Below are positions 45,245 through 53,029 of a stretch of DNA of 64,000 nt, in pieces. Under the pieces are notes generated by a model. The model made no database searches. It was given only the letters and a program-made list of their open reading frames with translations, and was not told where the DNA came from. Source of the DNA: Pseudomonas sp. SLFW (GTDB taxonomy: Bacteria; Pseudomonadota; Gammaproteobacteria; Pseudomonadales; Pseudomonadaceae). A program made the translations under genes and the position numbers. The DNA lies in the NCBI RefSeq assembly GCF_009905615.1, contig NZ_JAAAKW010000010.1, positions 62,001-126,000 of the forward strand, in the 5' to 3' direction. The stretch's first letter is position 1. Each line of letters opens with the position of its first letter.

Positions 45245-45431
45245 GTCCGACACTTCCGCTTACGCTGTGATTTTTTCTGCTTAATCGCTGTAGCGCCCGT
45301 ATTCCTTAGGCTTGCGGGCGGTACACATTCCGTCACTCATCCCCGCATTGACCCTTCATGACCATCGTCTAGGTTTGGAAAGCAGCTCAGGAATGCTGTT
45401 TCCCCACCCACGATGTCATGGAGCGTTACTC

Positions 45432-45764
45432 ATGCGTATGTCCTATCTGTCGTCCCTCCTGTTCGGCCTGCTGGCCAGCACTTCCGTTGCCATCAACGCG
45501 GCACCCGCCACTTCGGCAACTCCCAACGCCCCCGCGCCTGTGGTCGCTGCACCTTCGGAGCAGAGCGAGCGTATCAACCTCAACACCGCCTCTGCGGAAG
45601 CCCTGCAAAAAACGCTGTCAGGAATCGGTGCAGCCAAGGCGGAGGCGATCGTCGCCTATCGTGACGAAAACGGCGCGTTTACGTCGGTCGATGAGTTGAT
45701 CGAAGTCAAAGGTATCGGCAAGGCATTGCTGGACAAAAATCGGGATAAACTCGCCATCGACTGA
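45432..45764 (+). CDS. ComEA-like helix-hairpin-helix protein
   Basis: A protein of 110 residues with a signal peptide (LSSLLFGLLASTSVAINAA), an Ala/Pro-rich linker and a C-terminal double helix-hairpin-helix: INLNTASAEALQKTLSGIGA then FTSVDELIEVKGIGKALLDK. It is probably a periplasmic DNA-binding protein related to competence factor ComEA, though no other competence gene is here. The ATG at 45432 follows GGAG. A strong terminator follows. In P. aeruginosa a similar gene sits after wbpM. Confidence 0.85.
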   Translation: MRMSYLSSLLFGLLASTSVAINAAPATSATPNAPAPVVAAPSEQSERINLNTASAEALQKTLSGIGAAKAEAIVAYRDENGAFTSVDELIEVKGIGKALLDKNRDKLAID

Positions 45765-45780
45765 CCACTGCATAACATGG

Positions 45781-45811
45781 AAAAGACCGATCATTGATCG
45801 GTCTTTTTTTT
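45781..45811 (+). terminator. Intrinsic terminator after comEA-like gene
   Basis: AAAAGACCGATC-ATT-GATCGGTC followed by eight T, 17 bases after the stop. A-run and T-run on both sides could allow bidirectional use. Confidence 0.92.
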
Positions 45812-45854
45812 GGCCGTAGCCCGGGGCTTGTCGCTGTAACGGAGCAGCGAGGGG

Positions 45855-45885
45855 TTGACATTGAAAATGTCGTTCAACATATAAT
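45855..45885 (+). promoter_or_regulatory. SDR-fabF promoter with TetR operator candidate
   Basis: TTGACA (45855-45860) and TATAAT (45880-45885) form a perfect-consensus pair with a long 19-base spacer. Inside the spacer, GACATT-GAA-AATGTC (45857-45871) is a perfect palindrome. The stretch 45864-45880, AAAATGTCGTTCAACAT, recurs with two changes in front of the tetR gene at 48729-48745. Repressor binding here would block the promoter. Confidence 0.65.
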
Positions 45886-45946
45886 TTTCTAAATTATGGG
45901 CGTAATATGCGCTCGTTGCTATTCTCACTGTCCACGGAGAAACCCC

Positions 45947-46753
45947 ATGAGCACGACCCACACCCAAGGTACAGCCCTGATCACCGGCGCTTCTTCAGGC
46001 ATCGGTGCCACGTACGCAAACCGGTTGGCCAAACGGGGATACGACCTGTTGTTGGTTGCCCGGGATCAGACACGGCTTGAGGCGCTGGCCGCCGATCTGC
46101 GCAAGACCACGTCCGTCGACGTTGAAGTGCTCAAGGCCGATCTCACCAACGCGTCAGACATTTCCACGGTCGAGCAACGCTTGCGCAACGACGCTTCGAT
46201 CACGCTTCTGTTGAACAACGCCGGTGTGGCCTCCAACAGTCCGTTGGCAGAGGCCGACCTGAACGAAGTCAATCGCCTCATTCAGCTCAATATCGTGGCC
46301 CTGACTCACCTGGCATCGGCCGCAGCGGCTGGCTTCCTGGCGCGTGGGCGTGGCGCTATCGTCAATATCGCCTCGGTGGTGCCGATGATCCCCGAGCGCT
46401 TCAACGCCGTGTACACCGCCAGCAAGGCCTATGTGCTGAGCCTGACCCAGTCGTTGAACGCTGAGATTGGCGACAAGGGCGTGCAGGTCCAGGCCGTCAT
46501 GCCTGGGGCGACGCGCACCGAAATCTGGGAGCGCGCAGGCATGGACCTGAACGCATTTCCCCCTGAGATGGTGATGGACGTGAACGAGATGGTTGACGCG
46601 GCCTTGGCCGGGTTCGACCAGAAAGAGCTGGTGACCATTCCATCGCTGGCCAACGCTGCCGACTGGGATGCTTTCGTCAACGCGCGCTTGGCACTGGGTC
46701 CGAATCTTTCGTTGCAGCACGCGGCAGCGCGCTACAAAACGCCAGGCGCTTGA
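45947..46753 (+). CDS. Short-chain dehydrogenase of fabF-linked unit
   Basis: An SDR of 268 residues. Cofactor site ALITGASSGIGATYANRLAK, LLLNNAGVA and the catalytic YTASKAYVLSLTQ are intact. The ATG at 45947 follows GGAGA; the open frame further upstream overlaps the promoter. A FabF-type ketosynthase follows 43 bases later, so a role as ketoreductase in acyl-chain metabolism is possible but unproven. The promoter carries a motif shared with the nearby tetR gene. Confidence 0.82.
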   Translation: MSTTHTQGTALITGASSGIGATYANRLAKRGYDLLLVARDQTRLEALAADLRKTTSVDVEVLKADLTNASDISTVEQRLRNDASITLLLNNAGVASNSPLAEADLNEVNRLIQLNIVALTHLASAAAAGFLARGRGAIVNIASVVPMIPERFNAVYTASKAYVLSLTQSLNAEIGDKGVQVQAVMPGATRTEIWERAGMDLNAFPPEMVMDVNEMVDAALAGFDQKELVTIPSLANAADWDAFVNARLALGPNLSLQHAAARYKTPGA

Positions 46754-46796
46754 ATGGGCGTCGGGTCTACGTACTGAAAGCTGAAAAGGTGAACGC

Positions 46797-48071
46797 ATGA
46801 GCGAACGTCGCATTGTAGTGACGGGGATGGGACTGGTGACGCCATTGGGCACCGGGGTCGAGGCTGTATGGCGCCGATTGCTTGAAGGGCGTTCCGGCAT
46901 CGTCCGGTTGCCTGACGAAACCGTGGCGGATTTACCTGGCAAAGTGGGCGGCGTCGTGCCACTGCTGGCTGACGACCCCGAGGCGGGGTTCGATGCCGAC
47001 AAGGCAGCGCCCCCCAAAGAACAGAAGAAAATGGACCGCTTCATTCTGTTCGCCCTCGCGGCGGCTCAAGAAGCGGTCGCACAGGCGGGTTGGACCCCTT
47101 CGACAGAAGAGGAGCGTGAGCGCACGGCGACGATCATCGGCTCCGGCATCGGCGGCTTCGTGTCCATTTCGGATGCCGTACGCACCACTGATAGCCGTGG
47201 CCCGCGCCGACTGTCGCCGTTCACCATCCCGTCGTTTCTGGTCAATCTGGCCGCGGGGCACGTGTCGATTCAGCACGGCTTCAAAGGTCCGTTGGGCGCA
47301 CCGGTGACGGCGTGTGCCGCTGGGGTGCAAGCCATTGGCGACGCGGCGCGGATGATTCTGGCCGGTGAGGCCGACGTCGCCATCTGTGGCGGCGCTGAAG
47401 CCTGTGTTGATCGCGTGGCGCTGGGCGGCTTTGCGGCGGCGCGGGCGTTGTCGAGCGACTTCAACGACACGCCAGAGCGTGCGTCCCGCCCCTTTGATCG
47501 TGATCGCGACGGGTTTGTCATGGGCGAGGGCGCAGGCATCGTCGTGATCGAAACCCTGGAACACGCGCTGGCCCGGGGTGCGAAACCCATCGTCGAACTG
47601 GTGGGTTATGGCACCAGCGCCGATGCCTATCACCTGACGGCAGGTCCGGAAGATGGCAGCGGGGCGCGTCGTGCGATGCAGGCGGCGATTCGTCAGGCGG
47701 GCATCAAACCGTCAGACATTCAGCACCTCAACGCGCACGCCACCTCCACGCCGGTGGGCGACAAAGGAGAAATGGCGGCGATCAAAACGCTGTTCGGCGA
47801 CCAGAATGGCATCGCGGTCACTTCAACCAAATCCGCTACCGGGCACTTGTTGGGTGCAGCGGGCGGGATCGAAGCGATCTTCACTGCGTTGGCCATTCGC
47901 GACCAGATCGCCCCGATGACGCTCAATCTGGACAATCCGGACGAAGCCGCCACAGGGATCGACATCGTGCACGGCGAGGCACGCCCGATGGCGATCGAGT
48001 ACGCATTGTCGAACGGGTTCGGCTTTGGCGGGGTGAACGCGAGCGCGCTGTTCCGACGCTGGCATCCTTGA
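46797..48071 (+). CDS. Beta-ketoacyl-ACP synthase II (extra FabF copy)
   Basis: A condensing enzyme of 424 residues in the FabF class. The catalytic triad is visible: Cys in PVTACAAGVQAIGDAARM, His in LNAHATSTPVGDKGEM and His in TKSATGHLLGAAGGIEAIF. It lies far from the main fab cluster and is under the same promoter as the SDR. It would elongate acyl-ACP with malonyl-ACP; the special acceptor or product is unknown. A 14-bp-stem terminator follows. FabF2-like paralogues occur in other pseudomonads. Confidence 0.9.
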   Translation: MSERRIVVTGMGLVTPLGTGVEAVWRRLLEGRSGIVRLPDETVADLPGKVGGVVPLLADDPEAGFDADKAAPPKEQKKMDRFILFALAAAQEAVAQAGWTPSTEEERERTATIIGSGIGGFVSISDAVRTTDSRGPRRLSPFTIPSFLVNLAAGHVSIQHGFKGPLGAPVTACAAGVQAIGDAARMILAGEADVAICGGAEACVDRVALGGFAAARALSSDFNDTPERASRPFDRDRDGFVMGEGAGIVVIETLEHALARGAKPIVELVGYGTSADAYHLTAGPEDGSGARRAMQAAIRQAGIKPSDIQHLNAHATSTPVGDKGEMAAIKTLFGDQNGIAVTSTKSATGHLLGAAGGIEAIFTALAIRDQIAPMTLNLDNPDEAATGIDIVHGEARPMAIEYALSNGFGFGGVNASALFRRWHP

Positions 48072-48078
48072 GGCAACG

Positions 48079-48112
48079 AAAAAGCCCCTGACGGTCATGT
48101 CAGGGGCTTTTT
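48079..48112. terminator. Bidirectional terminator between fabF copy and tetR
   Basis: AAAAAGCCCCTGAC and GTCAGGGGCTTTTT are perfect 14-base arms around a six-base loop. T-runs on both strands serve the two convergent genes. Confidence 0.95.
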
Positions 48113-48132
48113 CATATCAGGCTTCGGCGATT

Positions 48133-48699
48133 TCAAGCTTCGGCGATTTGCTGCTTCAGCTGCTCGCGGGTGGTTTGCAGGATGCGCTCGGCCAGTTGCG
48201 GGTCTTTAGCACTGCGAGCGAGCACCATCGCCCCAACAAGGCCCGCCATGATCATCACGCTTTTGTCGCGGCTCTCCCGTTGGCTCGGCATGCCGGTTTC
48301 GAGGGTGGACAGCATGCGGTGGATCAGTTCGTCGGTGATCTCGCTCGGCTGGCCGCGCTGGCCCAGTTCCGACGACATGGTGGTCAACGGGCAGCCTTCT
48401 TCCGGTTGAGTCCGGTGCTCGGGAGCCAGGTACATGTCGATGAACGCTGCGGCGGATTCGTCTCCCGCCAGCTTTGCGGCCCGTGATTCATTCAATTGGT
48501 CAACGGCACACCGCAGTGCTTTCTCGACCAGATCGTCCTTGGATTTGAAATGGGCATAAAAGCCACCATGAGTCAGGCCCAGTGCCTTCATCAATGGCTG
48601 CAAACCGGTGGCGCCGATGCCGTCACGACGAAAGCGTGAAGCCGCTTCGTGAAGGATGCGCTGATGGGTCTGGGCTTTATGATCTTCGGCGTAACGCAT
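48133..48699 (-). CDS. TetR/AcrR family repressor
   Basis: A regulator of 188 residues. The N-terminal helix-turn-helix reads TGLQPLMKALGLTHGGFYAH then FKSKDDLVEKAL. A ligand-binding domain follows (CPLTTMSSELGQRG is typical of the YcdC/LmrA-like branch). GGGAGG precedes the ATG. It is convergent with the fabF copy, and its promoter carries a 17-bp motif also found in the SDR-fabF promoter. It is therefore the inferred repressor of that unit and of itself. The last codons contain a GCTTCGGCGATTT direct repeat (48121-48148). Confidence 0.87.
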   Translation of the reverse strand: MRYAEDHKAQTHQRILHEAASRFRRDGIGATGLQPLMKALGLTHGGFYAHFKSKDDLVEKALRCAVDQLNESRAAKLAGDESAAAFIDMYLAPEHRTQPEEGCPLTTMSSELGQRGQPSEITDELIHRMLSTLETGMPSQRESRDKSVMIMAGLVGAMVLARSAKDPQLAERILQTTREQLKQQIAEA

Positions 48700-48728
48700 T
48701 GAACGAGCCTCCCGCTTTGGCTCTTGAA

Positions 48729-48746
48729 ATGGTGATCGACATTTTT
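48729..48746 (-). promoter_or_regulatory. TetR operator candidate (autoregulation)
   Basis: On the minus strand AAAAATGTCGATCACCAT matches 15 of 17 bases of 45864-45880 in the SDR promoter. It lies 30-47 bases before the tetR start codon. Confidence 0.6.
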
Positions 48747-48841
48747 ACACGTATGGAGCGCCGATGCAGTATCCACTTTTCGAGCCAGGTTGCCATTGGT
48801 CAGAAGGTCACACTCAGAAGGTCAGCGTCAGAACGTTGGTT

Positions 48842-49609
48842 TCACTTCGGCCCCATCATCTTCGCCAGCACTTCGGGCCGTGGCGCGCCTTGCTGTTGTT
48901 GCAGATGGCCGGCGGCGTCCTTGTAGAAAATCGACGGGGTTGCTGACAGGCCCAGGTCGGTCATCAGCTTCATGTTGGCGTCGAGCTTGGCCTGAATGTC
49001 CTTGGGAATCGTGGACATTGCTTTGAGGGTGCTGCTCTGGCCAGCCTGCTCGTGTTTTTGCAGTGCGGTTTCGGGGTTGGCGTCGGCAAGGAGGGTGGCG
49101 GCCTTGGCAGCGCTGTCTTCGCGGATCACGCCGACCATGATGTGGCGCAACTGGACCTTGCCGGATTTGACCCATGGCCGCGCCTGTTCCCAGAACATGT
49201 TGCAGTAAGGACAGTTGGCGTCGCTGAACAGATAGATGACCTTGGGCGCGGTTTTGGCGCCATCGGCGATCCAGGTGCTGTTCTCCATCTGGCTCCACAT
49301 TTCTTTGGTCATGGGCTCATAGACCAGTTTTTGCAGCGGCGCTTCGCTCAGGTCTTCGCCTTTCTCATCGAACAGGTTCCCGGCCAGTACGTGTTTACCA
49401 TCGGACGTCAGGTAGAACGCCATGGCCTGTTGTTGGTATTGCGCGGCATAGCCTTTCAGCCCGCCCGGCGCATCGAACGTGCCTTTGATGGTGGCGCCCT
49501 TGGCTTCCAGCGCCTTGATCGGTGCGGGCAATTCTTCGGCCTGTGCCCAAGCGCCTTGCAGCGCGATCAAGCCCGAGGCGGCCAAAACGGAAAGTCGCAT
49601 GAAACTCAT
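48842..49609 (-). CDS. dsbG: Thiol:disulfide interchange protein DsbG
   Basis: A periplasmic protein of 255 residues with a signal peptide (LSVLAASGLIALQGAWAQA), a DsbC/DsbG N-terminal dimerisation domain and a thioredoxin fold with FSDANCPYCNMFWEQARPW. The cis-Pro loop is SATPSIFYKDAAG. It keeps or isomerises disulfides, or protects single cysteines from oxidation. Its ATGA start overlaps the stop of the TlpA-like gene, so it ends a coupled three-gene operon (PA2476-PA2478 order). Confidence 0.92.
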   Translation of the reverse strand: MSFMRLSVLAASGLIALQGAWAQAEELPAPIKALEAKGATIKGTFDAPGGLKGYAAQYQQQAMAFYLTSDGKHVLAGNLFDEKGEDLSEAPLQKLVYEPMTKEMWSQMENSTWIADGAKTAPKVIYLFSDANCPYCNMFWEQARPWVKSGKVQLRHIMVGVIREDSAAKAATLLADANPETALQKHEQAGQSSTLKAMSTIPKDIQAKLDANMKLMTDLGLSATPSIFYKDAAGHLQQQQGAPRPEVLAKMMGPK

Positions 49610-50439
49610 TGAATGCTCCTTGAAAGAGAGGGCGTTGGTTCGCTGATGACGTCCAGAGAATGCCGGAGGCTGGCGCTGGACAGTTCGCCCATGTGCGTCC
49701 CCGAGAGGCGTCCGTCAGGGCCATAGAAAAGGGTGGTCGGCAGGGCGGCTGATCCCACGTGCTCCGCCAATTGGCCATTGGCATCGAACAACACGTTGTC
49801 CAGATGCAGACCTTGGCTCGCGAAAAAAGTCGCGACGTCGCGGGGCGTTTCCCCCTGATTGATGAACAGGAAAGTCACGTCGGCGCTGGCTTGTTGCGCG
49901 GCCTGCAAGACGGGCATTTCGCGACGACAGGGCGGGCACCAGGTTGCCCAGAGGTTGACCACCAGCGGCTTGCCCTGAAAATCCCGGACGTGCACCGGTT
50001 GGCCCGCAGCGTTGAGCACTGTCATGTCAGGCAGCCGGGCATCCGCGTGCAACACGCTCATCGCCCATCCTGCCAGCCACCAGAACAGCAGGCCGCTCGC
50101 CACGCCTGCCCCCAACGGCTTTCGCACCGCGGGCCGGTTCCAGCCCCGGATCACGCTGCCGATCAGAACCGTCACGAGCCCGGGCCAGACCAGAAACCCG
50201 CCGTCACGGATGTCGATGATATTGAAGGGGTGGCGCCGGTACTGGCTCCAGTAGGCAATCACGAAGCCGAGCCGCGCGACCAGCACGCCGACCACGAACA
50301 GGCCAAAGATCGCGCGCTCGGGGTTCACCTTCCGCCGACGTCCGACGAGCCAGCCCACCAGCGTGGCCAGCGCCAACGCGCCGAGCAATAGCAGGTGATC
50401 AACCGCCAGTCCGAAAGGACCGAGGGCGACGCTCAGCAT
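49606..50439 (-). CDS. Membrane-anchored TlpA-like thioredoxin
   Basis: A protein of 277 residues. An N-terminal part has about four membrane segments, some resembling the Lgt fold (IYGLFVVGVLVARLG-like region near residues 45-60). A periplasmic thioredoxin domain with NLWATWCPPCRREMPVLQAA follows. It probably relays electrons from the DsbD2 protein to DsbG. The ATG at 50439 overlaps the dsbD stop (TGATG). An in-frame start at 50466 inside dsbD is less likely. Confidence 0.85.
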   Translation of the reverse strand: MLSVALGPFGLAVDHLLLLGALALATLVGWLVGRRRKVNPERAIFGLFVVGVLVARLGFVIAYWSQYRRHPFNIIDIRDGGFLVWPGLVTVLIGSVIRGWNRPAVRKPLGAGVASGLLFWWLAGWAMSVLHADARLPDMTVLNAAGQPVHVRDFQGKPLVVNLWATWCPPCRREMPVLQAAQQASADVTFLFINQGETPRDVATFFASQGLHLDNVLFDANGQLAEHVGSAALPTTLFYGPDGRLSGTHMGELSSASLRHSLDVISEPTPSLSRSIQ

Positions 50440-52175
50440 CAGCCGTGCTCCCGCGTGGCTTGCCATTGCCGGGTGAAGGCTTTGTCATCGACTTCGCCGG
50501 TGATGCGTCGCTCGCGGCGTTCAATCCCATCGGGACCGAGCCAGAGCAGCGTCGGCGGACCAGGCACCTGGTAGCGCTGGAGCAATTCACGGCTGGCGTC
50601 GTTGTCGGCCGTCACGTCCAGCCGCAGCAGGCGCACGCCGCTCAACGCTTGAATCACCTCGTCTTTGCCGAACACGGTTTTTTCCATGATCTTGCAGGAG
50701 ACGCACCAGTCGGCGTAGTAATCCACCAGCACCCATTGCCCGCTGGCCTTGGCATCCGCCAACTCGCGGTCGAGCGCGGCGGGGTCTTTGAGGGTGGTGA
50801 AGGCGTCGTGACGTTCGGCGCTGCTGCCGGACCGAGACCCGCTGTAAACCTTCAAGGGCTGCCACGGATCGTCGCCGCCACCGGCTGCGCCGACCAACAT
50901 CATCGCGCCCCATAACCCTACTACCAGACCGACAGGTGCAGCGATCAGCGCGGCGCGTTTCAACGTCCGGGTCTGCACAACGGCGCTGTACGCAACGACC
51001 AGGAGCAGGCCGCCAAACAGCGCCAGCCAAAGGCTTTCCGACAGCAGCGGACGGATCATGATCAGCGCCGTGCCGAGCAGCAAAAAGCCAAACACGCCTT
51101 TCACCAGATCCATCCATGCCCCCGGTTTCGGCAGGAAGCGATTGCCCAAGGTGACGATCAGCAGCAGCGGCAGACCAATACCCAAACCCATCACGAACAG
51201 CACCAGCGCGCCGTGCAGGGCATTGCCGCTCTGCGCGATGTAAAGCAAGGCGCCGGCGAGTGGGGCCGTCATGCACGGACCGACCATCAAGCCTGACAAC
51301 GCGCCCAAAACCCCCGCGCCAACCAGACTGCCGCCCTGACGCTGGCGCCCGGCGTTTTCCAGCCGGTTGCGCAAAAAAGCGGGCAGTTGCAGTTCGAAGA
51401 AACCGAACATGGGCAGTGACAAGAGAACGAACAGCCCGGCGAAACTGCCCAGCAACCACGGCTGTTGCAGGGTCGATTGCAGATTGCCGCCGAGCAGCGC
51501 CGCGACCACGCCCAGCCCGGCGTAGATCAGCGCCATGCTCAGCACGTACACCCCGGCCAATGCGAAGCCCCGGCGAGGTCGGGCACCGCTGCCTACCACC
51601 ACGCCCGCCAGAATTGGCAGCATCGGCAAAGAACAGGGGGTAAACGCCAGCAACAGGCCCAGCCCAAAGAAGATCAACAGGCTCCAGCCCAGCGAGCGTT
51701 CCTGGAGGGTGCTGGCCAGCGCCTGATCCTGCGCCTGGCCGTCGACCACATTGGCGTTGCCGCCGCCCAGGTCGACCGTCTGGCTTTGCGGCGGATAGCA
51801 TAGCCCTGCATCCGCACAGCCTTGCCAGCCGACTTTCACTTGGCCGGTGGCAGACGCGGGAATGACCAGTTCCAGGCCTTGTCGATAGACCTGTTGCTGG
51901 CCGAAATACTCGTCGTTGTGGTCTTCGCCCGTCGGGAGCGTCGGTTGCTGTTCAGGTTTCAGGCCGTCGAATTTGAGGCGTTTCTGGTACAGGTAATAAC
52001 CGTCGGCGATCTGCCAATACAGCCGGGTTTCGCCGGATTGCAGGCGTTCTGAGCTGAACATGAACGCCTGTCCGACCGGCAGAAAATCAGGCTTCTTGTT
52101 GAAAAGATCCCCGCCCGGTAGCGCTTGAGCCAACAATGGAATTAACAGAAGCACCAGAACCCACAACCTGCGCAT
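50439..52175 (-). CDS. dsbD2: Thiol:disulfide interchange protein DsbD (second copy type)
   Basis: A protein of 578 residues: signal peptide, periplasmic alpha domain (QGCADAGLCYPPQSQTV with its Cys pair), eight-helix membrane beta domain (FTPCSLPMLPILAG and MVGPCMTAPLAGALLY), and thioredoxin-like gamma domain (VDYYADWCVSCKIMEKTVFG). It moves cytosolic reducing power to periplasmic partners. The ATG at 52175 follows GAGG. It corresponds to PA2478 by context, not to the housekeeping dsbD. Confidence 0.92.
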   Translation of the reverse strand: MRRLWVLVLLLIPLLAQALPGGDLFNKKPDFLPVGQAFMFSSERLQSGETRLYWQIADGYYLYQKRLKFDGLKPEQQPTLPTGEDHNDEYFGQQQVYRQGLELVIPASATGQVKVGWQGCADAGLCYPPQSQTVDLGGGNANVVDGQAQDQALASTLQERSLGWSLLIFFGLGLLLAFTPCSLPMLPILAGVVVGSGARPRRGFALAGVYVLSMALIYAGLGVVAALLGGNLQSTLQQPWLLGSFAGLFVLLSLPMFGFFELQLPAFLRNRLENAGRQRQGGSLVGAGVLGALSGLMVGPCMTAPLAGALLYIAQSGNALHGALVLFVMGLGIGLPLLLIVTLGNRFLPKPGAWMDLVKGVFGFLLLGTALIMIRPLLSESLWLALFGGLLLVVAYSAVVQTRTLKRAALIAAPVGLVVGLWGAMMLVGAAGGGDDPWQPLKVYSGSRSGSSAERHDAFTTLKDPAALDRELADAKASGQWVLVDYYADWCVSCKIMEKTVFGKDEVIQALSGVRLLRLDVTADNDASRELLQRYQVPGPPTLLWLGPDGIERRERRITGEVDDKAFTRQWQATREHG

Positions 52176-52220
52176 GCCCAACCTCGGTCGATTATTGATG
52201 GCGTGAGGGTGAAGGGAGGT

Positions 52221-52237
52221 GATTAAGGCCTGATTAA
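52221..52237. promoter_or_regulatory. 11-bp-period direct repeat (dsbD side)
   Basis: GATTAA-GGCCT-GATTAA; on the minus strand TTAATC-N5-TTAATC, facing dsbD, 46-62 bases from its start. OmpR/PmrA-type regulators bind such tandem half-sites one helical turn apart. Confidence 0.55.
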
Positions 52238-52291
52238 CGGGGGCGGGATCGCGACGCCTTCCCGCTTCTGGCCGCAGGCGGGGATCGTGCA

Positions 52292-52308
52292 TAATCCACC
52301 CTTAATCC
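52292..52308. promoter_or_regulatory. 11-bp-period direct repeat (regulator side)
   Basis: TAATCC-ACCCT-TAATCC on the plus strand, 38-54 bases before the response regulator start. It shares the TAATC core and 11-base period with the repeat at 52221-52237, in opposite orientation. Confidence 0.55.
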
Positions 52309-52345
52309 CACCCTGTTTCAATCGCCTTTTTTTCGAGGCCGCCTC

Positions 52346-53029
52346 ATGCACGTACTGCTCTGTGAAGACGACGACCTGATTGCCAGCGGTATCGTGGCCG
52401 GTCTGGATGCCCAAGGCCTGACGGTGGATCGGGTGGCGACGGCGTCCGCAGCGCGGGCGATGCTGGCGGCGGCGCATTTCGACGTCATGGTGCTGGACCT
52501 AGGCCTGCCTGACGAAGATGGCCTCAAATTGCTGCGCCAGTTGCGCCAGCAGGGCACCGACATTCCCGTGCTGATCCTCACCGCACGCGACACCGTCACC
52601 GACCGCGTCGATGGCCTTCAGGCCGGGGCCGACGATTACCTGCTCAAACCCTTCGACCTGCGCGAGCTGAGCGCGCGCCTGCACACGCTGGTGCGGCGCA
52701 TGGCCGGGCGCAGTGTCAATGTCATCGAACACGGTGTGTTGACCTACGACCCCAGCAGCCGCGAAACCCGCCTTGCCGGTCAGCCGGTGGACCTGTCGCG
52801 CCGTGAACAGGCGCTGCTTCAAGCCTTGCTCAACAACAATGGCCGTGTGCTCTCCAGCGAACAGCTCAAAGACTGCGTGTACGGCTTTGGCGACGAAGTC
52901 GAGAGCAACGCCCTCAACGTCCATATTCACCACCTGCGCCGCAAGCTAGGTGGCGGCATCATCGAAACGGTTCGCGGCCTCGGCTATCGGCTGGGGCCTG
53001 CCGGAGACTTGCCGGAGCCGCAGCGATGA
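52346..53029 (+). CDS. dsbR: OmpR-family response regulator
   Basis: A protein of 227 residues. The receiver domain has acidic residues CEDDD, the phosphoacceptor Asp in MVLDLGLPDEDG and Lys in YLLKPFDLRELSAR. A winged helix ends with HIHHLRRKLGGGIIETVRGL. It is of the QseB/PmrA type. It is divergent from the disulfide operon and matches PA2479, described in P. aeruginosa as DsbR of a copper-responsive system, as I recall. Control of the dsb genes is inferred from the paired repeats between them. Confidence 0.87.
   Translation: MHVLLCEDDDLIASGIVAGLDAQGLTVDRVATASAARAMLAAAHFDVMVLDLGLPDEDGLKLLRQLRQQGTDIPVLILTARDTVTDRVDGLQAGADDYLLKPFDLRELSARLHTLVRRMAGRSVNVIEHGVLTYDPSSRETRLAGQPVDLSRREQALLQALLNNNGRVLSSEQLKDCVYGFGDEVESNALNVHIHHLRRKLGGGIIETVRGLGYRLGPAGDLPEPQR

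Noticed and set aside
48121..48148. The repeated GCTTCGGCGATTT as a recombination or attachment site
   Set aside because: A two-copy direct repeat at the tetR stop codon, best explained by local slippage; no mobile genes nearby.
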